From assembly GCA_012031225.1 (NCBI GenBank), contig JAAUTZ010000041.1, forward strand, positions 1 to 32,857: a DNA stretch of 32,857 nucleotides, written 5' to 3'. The translations under genes and the position numbers were made by a program. This stretch comes from Chloroflexaceae bacterium. GTDB lineage: Bacteria; Chloroflexota; Chloroflexia; Chloroflexales; Chloroflexaceae. The notes beneath the pieces are model-generated. The model searched no databases. It was not told where the DNA came from and saw nothing but the letters and a program-made list of their open reading frames with translations. Positions 23,924-32,857 of the stretch are shown piece after piece (position 1 is the stretch's first letter; the number at the start of each line of letters is the position of its first letter).

Positions 23924-24691
23924 ATGATAAACCTACCCCAAGTCAGCATCCCGCCCCCGAACCTGACCCCACCTCGCTTGCCGAGTGCCCCTGATTGCGT
24001 CGTCGTCATCCCAACCTACAACGAACACGGCACAATCCTCGACCTGATCGCGCAGGTGCTGGAATACCCGCGCTGCCGCGTACTGGTCGTAGATGATAAT
24101 TCGCCGGATGGCACGGGGCAGCTCGTTGCCGACTATGCCCGCCGCGAAGCCCGCGTTGCCGTGCTGCAACGGCCCCGTAAGCTCGGCTTGGGCACCGCCT
24201 ATCTGGATGGCTTTCGCTGGGCTTTAGCGCACAATGCAAACCTGATCTGCGAGATGGATGCCGATTTTTCCCACGATCCAGCCTACCTGCCCTACCTGAT
24301 TGACAACGCCGATCTATGCTACGATGTTGTGATCGGCTCGCGTTACGTGCGCGGCGGGGCAACCTCCGATTGGGGCATGCTGCGCCAGTTCATCAGTCGC
24401 GGCGGCAACGCCTATGCCAACACCATCCTGCGCCTGCCGATCCACGATAGCACGAGTGGCTTTCGCTGCTATCGGCGCGAAGTGCTCGAACGGATTGACC
24501 TTGCGGCGGTGCGCTCAAATGGCTACGCCTTCCAGATCGAGATGATCTATCGGGCGCGGCGGGCGGGCTTCCACATCGGCGAGATCCCGATCATCTTCCC
24601 AGATCGGCGGGTCGGCAACTCGAAAATGTCGCGCCAGATCGTTATCGAAGCAATGATTAACGTCTGGCGGTTGCGTTTCGGTTTGATCTGA
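23924..24691 (+). CDS. Polyprenyl-phosphate mannosyltransferase-like GT2 (DPM1 type)
   Basis: The 255-residue GT-A enzyme matches dolichol/polyprenol-phosphate mannose synthases. Visible are VVIPTYNEHGTI, VVDDNSPDGTG, RKLGLGTAYLDGF, the metal-binding EMDADFSHDP, VIGSRYVRGG and FPDRRVGNSKMS. There is no C-terminal membrane helix, as in the soluble DPM1 subgroup, so it probably attaches peripherally. It would transfer a sugar, probably mannose, from a GDP-sugar to polyprenyl phosphate. That supplies the lipid-linked donors used by GT39/AftB-like enzymes such as those at 129-6981. The ribosome site is weak. It is the first gene of a three-gene cluster. Confidence 0.88.
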   Translation: MINLPQVSIPPPNLTPPRLPSAPDCVVVIPTYNEHGTILDLIAQVLEYPRCRVLVVDDNSPDGTGQLVADYARREARVAVLQRPRKLGLGTAYLDGFRWALAHNANLICEMDADFSHDPAYLPYLIDNADLCYDVVIGSRYVRGGATSDWGMLRQFISRGGNAYANTILRLPIHDSTSGFRCYRREVLERIDLAAVRSNGYAFQIEMIYRARRAGFHIGEIPIIFPDRRVGNSKMSRQIVIEAMINVWRLRFGLI

Positions 24692-24760
24692 CCTACACTA
24701 TGAGCAGCAAGAACAAATCCGGCAACGGCGTGCGCCCAATGCATGGCGAAGGAGATCAGC

Positions 24761-25834
24761 ATGGCTCAACAGGAACAGCAGAATAAGCTCGCTAGTCTAC
24801 GCGATAGCTACCGCGATGAGCAAGCTCGACTGCAACGCGAGATCAATGAGAATGAAACCCTCGTGCGCCAAAGCACGCAAGAGGTGGAGCGACTGGTGCA
24901 GCGTGAGATGACCGTATCCAACCGGGTGCGCGATCTGGAAGTCAACCTCGAACGCTACAGCAAAGCCGAAATCAAGAACTTCTTTGCCGCCGCGCAAGAA
25001 GTGCAGATGCGCCTGCACATGATGAAAGCCCAGCTGGAACAACTGCAACTGCGCCAGACGATGATGAAAGCCCAACAAAAGAAGATGGCTGAAGTGGTAG
25101 ATGTGCTCGATGATCTGCTCAATCAAGGCGCGGGGCAGAGCGGAGCCGCAAGCAGTGCCGCCAATGCCCAGAGCGACGAACTCGCCGAGATTATTGCCAC
25201 CCACGAAGCCGATCTGCACCGCATCTCGATCCAGCTCCACGATGGGCCCGTGCAGACCCTTGCCAACCTCGTGCTGCGGGCAGAGATTGGGCAGAAGATG
25301 CTGGAGCGCGACCCAGAGCAAGCCCGCACCGAACTCGCCAGCCTGCGCACGTCTATCAATGCTGCGCTGCAAGAAGGCCGCCGGCTGATCTTTGATCTGC
25401 GCCCGATGACGATTGACGATCTAGGTTTGGTGGCTACGCTGCGCCGCTTCGGACAGGAATTTGGCAAAGAAGCCAACCTTGAAATCAGCGTCATCATTCA
25501 AGGGCTAGAGCAGAACAATCGCCTGCCGCGCCACTATGAACTTTCCCTGTTCCGCTTCGTACAAGAAGCCTTGAACAACGTCTCCAAGCATGCCCAAGCA
25601 ACACAGGCCCGCGTCGTCGTTAGCTCCTTTGAGAATATGCTCCAAGTCGTGATCGAGGATAACGGGGTTGGCTTCCCCGTTAATCAGGTGATGGAGAACC
25701 CGCAGGGCGGACGCAAAGGCACCGGGCTAATCAACATGAAGAAGCGCATCGAGGTGATGCTGCACGGTGAGTTTGGGATTGAGAGCAGCATCGGGCAAGG
25801 CACCCGCGTCGCGGCGAGTGTGCCCATGCCGTAG
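24761..25834 (+). CDS. Cytoplasmic sensor histidine kinase, DegS-like
   Basis: The 357-residue product has a long N-terminal coiled coil (about 1-130, rich in Gln/Glu/Arg, with LASLRDSYRDEQARLQREI), which takes the place of a normal sensor domain. A HisKA_3 domain follows with phospho-acceptor H160 (ISIQLHDGPVQTLANL), then LIFDLRPMTIDDLGL and a HATPase domain (EALNNVSKHA, EDNGVGFP, GTGLINMKKRIE). No membrane segment is present. The start at 24761 has AAGGAG six bases upstream; an in-frame ATG at 24743 has none. Its partner regulator is not adjacent; the neighbours are a GT2 gene and an epimerase gene 11 nt downstream. Confidence 0.9.
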   Translation: MAQQEQQNKLASLRDSYRDEQARLQREINENETLVRQSTQEVERLVQREMTVSNRVRDLEVNLERYSKAEIKNFFAAAQEVQMRLHMMKAQLEQLQLRQTMMKAQQKKMAEVVDVLDDLLNQGAGQSGAASSAANAQSDELAEIIATHEADLHRISIQLHDGPVQTLANLVLRAEIGQKMLERDPEQARTELASLRTSINAALQEGRRLIFDLRPMTIDDLGLVATLRRFGQEFGKEANLEISVIIQGLEQNNRLPRHYELSLFRFVQEALNNVSKHAQATQARVVVSSFENMLQVVIEDNGVGFPVNQVMENPQGGRKGTGLINMKKRIEVMLHGEFGIESSIGQGTRVAASVPMP

Positions 25835-25845
25835 AAAGTAGGACG

Positions 25846-26766
25846 ATGAACATACTGGTGACGGGCGGGGCGGGCTTCATCGGTTCGCATCTGGTGCAGT
25901 GGCTGGTGCAGCAGGGGCATGCGGTGCGCGTGTTGGATAACCTGAGCAGTGGGCGCAAGGCATGGCTCGGTGATGCGCTCGCGGCAGTAGATTTCCACAC
26001 GGGCGACATCTGCGACATGGCGGCAGTGCAGGCGGCAATGCAGGAGGTTCACGCCGTCTTCCACCTCGCCGCGCTGGTCTCCGTTGTCGAGTCCGTCGAG
26101 CAGCCGCTCAAAGCCCAAGCACACAATGCGACTGGCACGCTGCATGTGCTCGAAGCCGCCCGCCAAGCGGGTGTGCAGCGGGTGGTGCAGGCTTCGTCGT
26201 GCGCCGTCTACGGCAACAGCGAACGGCTCCCAATCAGCGAGCAGGAGCCACCCCAGCCACTTTCGCCGTATGCTACTACCAAGCTCGCCGCCGAACAGCT
26301 AGGGCAACTCTACACCACCCTGTATAGGCTAGAGACGGTTGCGCTCCGCTTCTTCAATGTGTATGGGCCGCGCCAAGATCCCGCCTCGCCGTATGCTGCG
26401 GTTGTGCCCCGTTTTGTGGCGGCCCTGCGGCACGGCACGCAGCCGGTGATCTTCGGCGATGGGCAACAGTCGCGGGATTTCATCTACGTCGGCGATATTG
26501 TACAGGGGCTATGGACGGCGGCTACCGCGCCCAACTTGGGCGGACAGGTGTTTAATGTCGGCACCGGACAGACGTGGAGCATCCTCGAATTAGCCCACCT
26601 GATCGGTGCGGCCCTCGGCGTAGCGGTGCAGCCGGAGTTCAAGCCCGCCCGCAGCGGCGAAGTGCGCCACTCCTGCGCCGATGTGCAACACTTCGCGCAG
26701 TGGGCCAACTTCCGCGCCACAGTTAGCATCCGCGAGGGCTTGCAACGCACCGTCGCTGGCGCATAA
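25846..26766 (+). CDS. NAD-dependent nucleotide-sugar epimerase/dehydratase (UDP-glucose 4-epimerase-like)
   Basis: The 306-residue extended short-chain dehydrogenase has the Rossmann motif TGGAGFIGSH (residues 6-15), VLDNLSSG, HLAALVSV, and SSCAVYG. The catalytic YATTK (Tyr-x3-Lys) comes next, then RFFNVYGPRQ and RDFIYVGDIV. It most resembles GalE-type UDP-hexose 4-epimerases, though related UDP-glucuronate enzymes share these motifs. It starts 11 nt after the kinase with AGGA close by, so co-transcription with the kinase and GT2 is likely. It would feed sugar nucleotides into envelope glycan synthesis. Confidence 0.88.
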   Translation: MNILVTGGAGFIGSHLVQWLVQQGHAVRVLDNLSSGRKAWLGDALAAVDFHTGDICDMAAVQAAMQEVHAVFHLAALVSVVESVEQPLKAQAHNATGTLHVLEAARQAGVQRVVQASSCAVYGNSERLPISEQEPPQPLSPYATTKLAAEQLGQLYTTLYRLETVALRFFNVYGPRQDPASPYAAVVPRFVAALRHGTQPVIFGDGQQSRDFIYVGDIVQGLWTAATAPNLGGQVFNVGTGQTWSILELAHLIGAALGVAVQPEFKPARSGEVRHSCADVQHFAQWANFRATVSIREGLQRTVAGA

Positions 26767-26827
26767 GAAACCGCAGGGTATGTCGCTGGCCCCCTAGCAC
26801 ACCAATCGCCAACTCGTCAACAACCAC

Positions 26828-26854
26828 AGGCAGAGCGCATAGATCGCCCTGCCT
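26828..26854. terminator. Weak hairpin between convergent epimerase and pyrG genes
   Basis: AGGCAG (26828-26833) pairs with CTGCCT (26849-26854), and three further pairs follow inside after a mismatch. There is no T-tract. Its position in a 187-nt convergent gap suggests a terminator role, but this is tentative. Confidence 0.3.
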
Positions 26855-26953
26855 CTGATTATCTTTGGTCTGACTGTGACCAAGACGCATACTCACGCAC
26901 ATACTTGTGCGACAGTGAGCAACGGAAGCGCAGCCGCCCCGCACTCATGTCCG

Positions 26954-29012
<2,059 letters not shown>

Positions 29013-29690
29013 TCACACGATTTGCCCCCCGCTCGGCTGCACCAGCACAAAGCGCGTCTGCTCCGACTCGGACACCATCGCTGGGTTGATCGTCACTTTG
29101 TCAACTGCGAGGGTATCTTTCAAGCCGACTGCGTGGGTAAATTTTTCAAGGGCTGCGAGGCGGTATTCAGGAGCTAAGCCATCAAGGGCATAATACATGG
29201 GGATCACGATGCTTGGCTCGATCTGGCTGATCACGCTGGCGGCTTCGTCTGGGTTGAGCGTATCCCCACCACCCACTGGCAACAGCAGCACATCCACACG
29301 GCCTATCTCCTCCAGTTGCGTCTGGGGCAGTTCACCACTGAGCTTCCCCACATGACAAAACGCCACATCATCAAGGTGGATCACGTAGACCGTATTGTAC
29401 TGCGGTGCTGTCGGGCGTTCGGGGTGCGGGCGGGTGCGTACCCCCGTAATCAGCACGCCACGTACTTCGTACTCGCCGGGGCCTTGCACCACAAACAGCT
29501 CATCCTCACGCATCGGGCGCACAATCTGGCTGGCACTGTGATGCGGATGGGCATTGCTGATGGTGACAATATGGGCGGTGGGTTTGCCGGGATCAATTCC
29601 AGCACTGCGATCAAACGGATCGCAGAGTACCGTCCCATCCCGCCCGCGCAGGCGAAAACACGCTAATCCTGAATATTGTATATCTGGCAT
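29013..29690 (-). CDS. MBL-fold protein with degenerate metal motif
   Basis: The 225-residue product resembles the small metallo-hydrolases of the Lactamase_B_3/UlaG-YtkL type: IQYSGLACFRLRG at the start, LCDPFD, VTISNAHPHHS, GEYEVRGVLITGV, VDVLLLPVGGGDTL and a C-terminal IPMYYALDG. The usual T-H-x-H-x-D-H metal motif reads S-N-A-H-P-H-H at residues 45-51, so the first His and the Asp are replaced. Activity is therefore uncertain. An extended -10 promoter lies just upstream, and AGAG serves as a modest ribosome site. The function is unknown. Confidence 0.72.
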   Translation of the reverse strand: MPDIQYSGLACFRLRGRDGTVLCDPFDRSAGIDPGKPTAHIVTISNAHPHHSASQIVRPMREDELFVVQGPGEYEVRGVLITGVRTRPHPERPTAPQYNTVYVIHLDDVAFCHVGKLSGELPQTQLEEIGRVDVLLLPVGGGDTLNPDEAASVISQIEPSIVIPMYYALDGLAPEYRLAALEKFTHAVGLKDTLAVDKVTINPAMVSESEQTRFVLVQPSGGQIV

Positions 29691-29711
29691 TGGTTGTTCT
29701 CTTTCTCTCCT

Positions 29712-29720
29712 ATAATAGCA
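29712..29720 (-). promoter_or_regulatory. Extended -10 promoter of the MBL-fold gene
   Basis: The reverse strand reads TGC-TATTAT, giving a start near 29705 and a leader of about 15 nt that contains the ribosome site. No strong -35 is seen. Confidence 0.45.
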
Positions 29721-29775
29721 CAGGTTGGGTTATGCTTGTTCAATCAATCACCATTCATTTCGCCCCCAGTCACGG

Positions 29776-30435
29776 CTATTCGGGGTGGCACTGCTGCCAC
29801 AGTTCGGCTAGCACTGGGCGGATCGTGGCAAATGCAAAGCCCCGCCGTTGCAGATAGCCGCCCAAGCGCCGCTCGAAGGTGGCTTTGTCGGGGGCATTGC
29901 AGTAGCGCGGCAACACATCCAGCGCAAGCTGGCGGGCTTGCCCAGCTTCATCGGGGTAGTCGGCATGCTCCTGCGCTGCCGCTAATGCCGCCTCGATCAC
30001 CTCGCGGTCAAGCCCTTTCTGGCGTAGCTCTACGCGCAGCAACGCCGTGCCACGCGGGTTGTGGTGGTGGCGGTGGGCAATCCATAGGCGGGCAAATTCG
30101 GCATCATCCAGCAAGGCCAGTTCCGTCAGGCGAGCGATCACCGCTTCAATCGTTGCATCGGCGTAGGCGGCGCGGCGCAAGCGTTGGCGCACCTCAGCCG
30201 TGCTGCGCGGGCGGCTCTGCAAAAAGCGAAGGGCCCGTTGGAAAGCCTGAGTCGTTTGCTCTGTGGCTTCCAAGCGTGCCCATGTTGCGGCATCTATCGG
30301 TTTGCCGACGTGTAGCCCTTCGGCCGCGAGGGTATCAAGGCTGATCCCCAGCGCAAAGGTATCGTCAATGAAGACATTCACTCGTTGCGAATCACGCTCC
30401 TGAGCGCGGAGGGCAGTAATCACGCCTTCGGGCAT
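29776..30435 (-). CDS. recX: Regulatory protein RecX
   Basis: The 219-residue product matches RecX, which binds RecA filaments and limits or modulates recombinase activity. Visible are RVNVFIDDTFALGISLDTLAAEGL (the N-terminal extension of the long RecX type) and ALRFLQSRPRSTAEVRQRL. ALLDDAEFARLWIAHR and the NPRGTALLRVELRQKGLD repeat follow. It is encoded 27 nt after recA, a classic arrangement, with GGAG five bases before the ATG. Co-transcription with recA is likely. Confidence 0.93.
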   Translation of the reverse strand: MPEGVITALRAQERDSQRVNVFIDDTFALGISLDTLAAEGLHVGKPIDAATWARLEATEQTTQAFQRALRFLQSRPRSTAEVRQRLRRAAYADATIEAVIARLTELALLDDAEFARLWIAHRHHHNPRGTALLRVELRQKGLDREVIEAALAAAQEHADYPDEAGQARQLALDVLPRYCNAPDKATFERRLGGYLQRRGFAFATIRPVLAELWQQCHPE

Positions 30436-30462
30436 ATCGCTCCAGCTCGGCTCCAGCTTGGG

Positions 30463-31551
30463 CTAGGCTTCCTCATCATCCAGCTGCTCCTCATCCTCCT
30501 CATCCTCCTCAGCATCAGCACGAGCGCGGCTCGCTTTGCTGCTCATCACCGGCGGGGCAGTCAGCGCACGTTCGCGGATCAGGCGTTCGATCTCATCCGC
30601 CACCGCCGGATTGTCGCGCAGGAACGACTTGACATTCTCGCGCCCCTGTGCCAAGCGGTCATCCCCTAGATAATACCACGCCCCGCTCTTGCGGATGATC
30701 TCATACTTGATGCCCACATCAAGCAGATCGCCCACCCGCGAGATGCCCTCGCTCCGCATAATATCAAATTCGACTTGGGCAAACGGCGGCGCGACTTTGT
30801 TCTTCACCACCTTGACCCGCGAACGCTGGCCAAGCGTCTCCTCGCCCTGCCGGATCGTCTCGATGCGGCGGATGTCGAGCCGCACAGAGGCGTAGAACTT
30901 GAGGGCTTGCCCGCCCGTCGTGACTTCGGGCGAACCAAACATCACCCCGATCTTCATCCGCAATTGGTTCAGGAATACGACAGCGGTATGGCTTTTGCTG
31001 ATCGCTCCCGACAATTTACGCAGGGCTTGGCTCATCAGCCGGGCCTGCAAGCCGGGCAGCGAATCGCCCATATCGCCTTCAATCTCGGCCCGTGGCACAA
31101 GCGCGGCCACCGAGTCAATGATGATGACATCTACCGCATTCGAGCGCACGAGCATATCGCAGATTTCGAGGGCTTGCTCGCCCGTGTCCGGCTGCGAGAT
31201 CAGCAGGTCGTCAATCTGCACGCCACACTGCGCGGCATACACTGGATCGAAGGCGTGTTCCGCATCAATGAAGGCGGCAATCCCGCCGATGCGCTGGGTT
31301 TCCGCCACGATGTGTTGGGCGAGCGTGGTTTTGCCGCTACTCTCCGGCCCGTAGATTTCGATCACGCGCCCACGCGGAATGCCGCCGATACCGAGTGCCA
31401 GATCGAGCGCAATTGAGCCGGTGGGGATTGCTTCAATTGCTAGCCGTGAACTCGCCTCACCCATCTTCATAATCGAGCCTTTGCCGTACTTCCGGTCAAT
31501 CTGGCTCATCGCCGCTGCAAGGGCTTTCTCTTTCTCTGCCGATAGTGCCAT
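30463..31551 (-). CDS. recA: Recombinase RecA
   Basis: RecA catalyses ATP-dependent strand exchange and activates the SOS response. The 362-residue product has Walker A GPESSGKT (residues 68-75), the Walker B region [24 protein letters not shown], the loop [22 protein letters not shown], and the C-terminal domain ending in a strongly acidic tail ([17 protein letters not shown]). The start at 31551 matches the family N-terminus ([11 protein letters not shown]) and has AGGAG about ten bases upstream. The frame extends 18 codons further without support. Two candidate promoters lie upstream, and recX follows. Confidence 0.98.
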   Translation of the reverse strand: MALSAEKEKALAAAMSQIDRKYGKGSIMKMGEASSRLAIEAIPTGSIALDLALGIGGIPRGRVIEIYGPESSGKTTLAQHIVAETQRIGGIAAFIDAEHAFDPVYAAQCGVQIDDLLISQPDTGEQALEICDMLVRSNAVDVIIIDSVAALVPRAEIEGDMGDSLPGLQARLMSQALRKLSGAISKSHTAVVFLNQLRMKIGVMFGSPEVTTGGQALKFYASVRLDIRRIETIRQGEETLGQRSRVKVVKNKVAPPFAQVEFDIMRSEGISRVGDLLDVGIKYEIIRKSGAWYYLGDDRLAQGRENVKSFLRDNPAVADEIERLIRERALTAPPVMSSKASRARADAEEDEEDEEQLDDEEA

Positions 31552-31606
31552 AGTGCTATTGCTCCTGTGTGACTGGTTCCGCGTGGTGGGCGCGGGTACT
31601 TGCATT

Positions 31607-31636
31607 ACTGTAGCGTATCCGTACCAGACCTGTCAA
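31607..31636 (-). promoter_or_regulatory. recA proximal promoter candidate
   Basis: The reverse strand has TTGACA (31631-31636), 18 bp, then TACAGT (31607-31612). It gives a leader of about 50 nt. I saw no Bacillus-type (CGAAC-N4-GTTCG) or E. coli-type LexA box here. Confidence 0.5.
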
Positions 31637-31669
31637 TATGGTGCGGGGATGTTGCCATCTTGACGGCCC

Positions 31670-31698
31670 AGTATAGCACAGATGTTTGTTGGGTGCAA
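31670..31698 (-). promoter_or_regulatory. recA distal promoter candidate
   Basis: The reverse strand has TTGCAC (31693-31698), 17 bp, then TATACT (31670-31675) with a TGC extension. It is about 115 nt upstream of recA and stronger at the -10 than the proximal candidate. Confidence 0.5.
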
Positions 31699-31713
31699 GT
31701 GCCGTGTAGGGGC

Positions 31714-31725
31714 GGGGCTAGCCCC
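31714..31725. repeat. GC-rich palindrome between divergent recA and kinase promoters
   Basis: GGGGCTAGCCCC is a perfect 12-bp palindrome within a G-run then C-run stretch (about 31709-31736). It resembles short REP-like GGGGCGGGGC...GCCCC elements scattered in some Chloroflexota and Cyanobacteria. An operator for the divergent pair is an alternative. Confidence 0.35.
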
Positions 31726-31754
31726 CATCCCTCCCCCTCACTGCCCACACCCTA

Positions 31755-31763
31755 TGGTATACT
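31755..31763 (+). promoter_or_regulatory. Extended -10 promoter of the Ser/Thr kinase gene
   Basis: TGG-TATACT lies about 167 nt before the kinase start, with no good -35. The long leader between contains a small stem, GCAT-CCGC/GCGG-ATGC, near 31801-31820, and no gene. Confidence 0.5.
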
Positions 31764-31929
31764 AGGGGTGTTGTTGGCCACCCACGCATCGGCATTGGTG
31801 CATACCGCTAGGCGGATGCCTGCGCTGGTGCGCGTGCGGTGGTGATGCCCGCTCTACGCAATCCATCGTGCTGCCCTAGCGGGGAGTGCGTGAAAGTTGA
31901 ACGGACCGTCCTAAGAGGAGTACAGCGAG

Positions 31930-32857
31930 ATGACCCAACTACAACCCGGAATGGAGTTAATCGGTCGCTATACGATCCAGCAGGTGATTGGGGCAGGTGG
32001 CTTTGGCACCGTCTACCGTGCTACGGATACCCTCGATGAGCGTGATGTGGCTGTCAAGTCGCTTGCGCTGGATGCCCTGCCAACTGCCAACCACACGCAG
32101 GTGCAGCTGAACTTCAAGCGTGAGGCAAAGCTGCTCTATACTTTATCCCATCCAACCCTGCCCCGCGTGAGCAACTACTTTATCGAAACCAACGATGCCT
32201 ATCTGGTGATGGATTACATCGCCGGTCAGAATCTGGCTGATCTGCTGGACAGCAGCCCCGGTCGCCCCTTCGATGCCGCCACCGCGATTGCGGTGATCCT
32301 GCCGGTGCTGGATGCGCTGGCGTATCTGCACACGCACGACCCACCGATCATTCACCGCGACATCAAGCCGGGCAATATCATTCTGACCCCTCAACAGACG
32401 GTCTATCTGGTGGATTTCGGGCTGGCCAAACTGGATCAGGGGGTGCGCCACACGGTAGCGACCGCAGGCTACGCATCGGCAGGGTTTTCATCGCCAGAGC
32501 TGTATATCCGGCAGGTAGACCCGCGAGCCGACTTGTACAGTGTGGGGGCAACACTGTATGCGCTGCTCACGGGGCAGGTGCCCCCAAGTGCCACCGAGCG
32601 CAATGCCTGCCATTCTATCGGTGTGCCGGAGCCGCTGCTGCCAATCCAGCAGGTCAATCCGGCGGTCAGCGATGAACTGGCGGCGGTGGTGATGCGGCTG
32701 CTGGCACTGCGCCCGGATGACCGCTACCCGACGGCAACCGCCGTGCGTGAAGCCTTGCAGGGACGGCGCAAGGTGGCAGTTGCGACAGAACCAGCCGTGC
32801 CCCCCGCCGCCGAGCAAGCCCGCCAGCGTGAGGCCGAAGCCGCCCGCCAGCGTGCCG
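31930..32857 (+). CDS. Hanks-type serine/threonine protein kinase, N-terminal part (runs off the window)
   Basis: The frame opens at an ATG with AGGAG nine bases upstream and continues past the right edge, giving 309 codons here. The kinase domain is complete: glycine loop GAGGFG (21-26), K43 in VAVK, catalytic HRDIKPGN (H142, D144, K146, N149), DFG at 162-164 and SPE in the activation segment, ending near residue 275 with RPDDRYPTATAVREAL. An Ala/Glu/Arg/Gln-rich stretch then begins (EQARQREAEAARQRA), probably a charged linker or coiled coil. A sensor or membrane part may follow outside the window. Substrates are unknown. Confidence 0.92.
   Translation, partial: MTQLQPGMELIGRYTIQQVIGAGGFGTVYRATDTLDERDVAVKSLALDALPTANHTQVQLNFKREAKLLYTLSHPTLPRVSNYFIETNDAYLVMDYIAGQNLADLLDSSPGRPFDAATAIAVILPVLDALAYLHTHDPPIIHRDIKPGNIILTPQQTVYLVDFGLAKLDQGVRHTVATAGYASAGFSSPELYIRQVDPRADLYSVGATLYALLTGQVPPSATERNACHSIGVPEPLLPIQQVNPAVSDELAAVVMRLLALRPDDRYPTATAVREALQGRRKVAVATEPAVPPAAEQARQREAEAARQRA

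Noticed and set aside
31607-31650. LexA/SOS box upstream of recA (GGTAC...GTACC similarity)
   Set aside because: The half-sites are about 20 bp apart and do not match the known LexA consensus forms.

Overview
The window is about 60% G+C, gene-dense chromosomal DNA from a bacterium. It most likely comes from the Chloroflexota (class Chloroflexia). That placement is an inference from four things: the tmRNA tag ending ...RAQPQLALAA, several large GT39/AftB-like membrane glycosyltransferases with C-terminal beta domains, DegS/LiaR-type two-component genes, and a T-box in front of valS. I see no phage, insertion sequence, integrase or CRISPR array. Nearly all of it reads as vertically inherited housekeeping and cell-envelope genes.

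Layout. (1) 1-6981, envelope glycosyltransferases: the first codons of a probable Uma2-family protein at the left edge (-), two translationally coupled polytopic glycosyltransferases (-), and a divergent GT39-type gene (+) split by an apparent one-base deletion near 5807. (2) 6973-10966, mixed genes: a SulP-STAS anion transporter (-), a 46-residue small protein (+), an 18-bp hairpin, a DUF5996 protein (-), and an unknown five-helix membrane protein with a good promoter (+). (3) 11030-15378: tRNA-Gly(TCC) with its own promoter, then a valine T-box leader, valS, and a GT4 glycosyltransferase. (4) 15383-18059 (-): a histidine kinase, response regulator and RNase Z-like hydrolase operon. (5) 18159-22511 (+): a de novo NAD operon nadA-nadB-nadC plus a SufU-like Fe-S scaffold. 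Its long regulatory region holds two promoters, two pairs of AGTGT-N7-ACACT boxes and an intrinsic terminator. (6) 22611-23676 (-): tmRNA (ssrA) and a lipid-anchored or secreted beta-domain protein. (7) 23924-26766 (+): a polyprenyl-phosphate mannosyltransferase-like GT2, a cytoplasmic DegS-like kinase and a nucleotide-sugar epimerase. (8) 26954-31551 (-): CTP synthase, a metallo-hydrolase with a degenerate metal motif, RecX and RecA. (9) 31930 to the right end (+): the N-terminal part of a Hanks-type Ser/Thr kinase.

How it fits together. The GT2 protein would make polyprenyl-phosphate sugar, the donor class used by the GT39/AftB-like enzymes at the left end, while the epimerase and GT4 act on nucleotide sugars. 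NadA needs a [4Fe-4S] cluster, and the scaffold gene closing the nad operon could supply it. RecX sits directly behind recA, which it modulates.

The part most worth a second look is the nad control region (18159-18357). The two box pairs have the same 24-bp centre-to-centre spacing, each pair is placed on its own promoter, and a terminator lies between the promoters.
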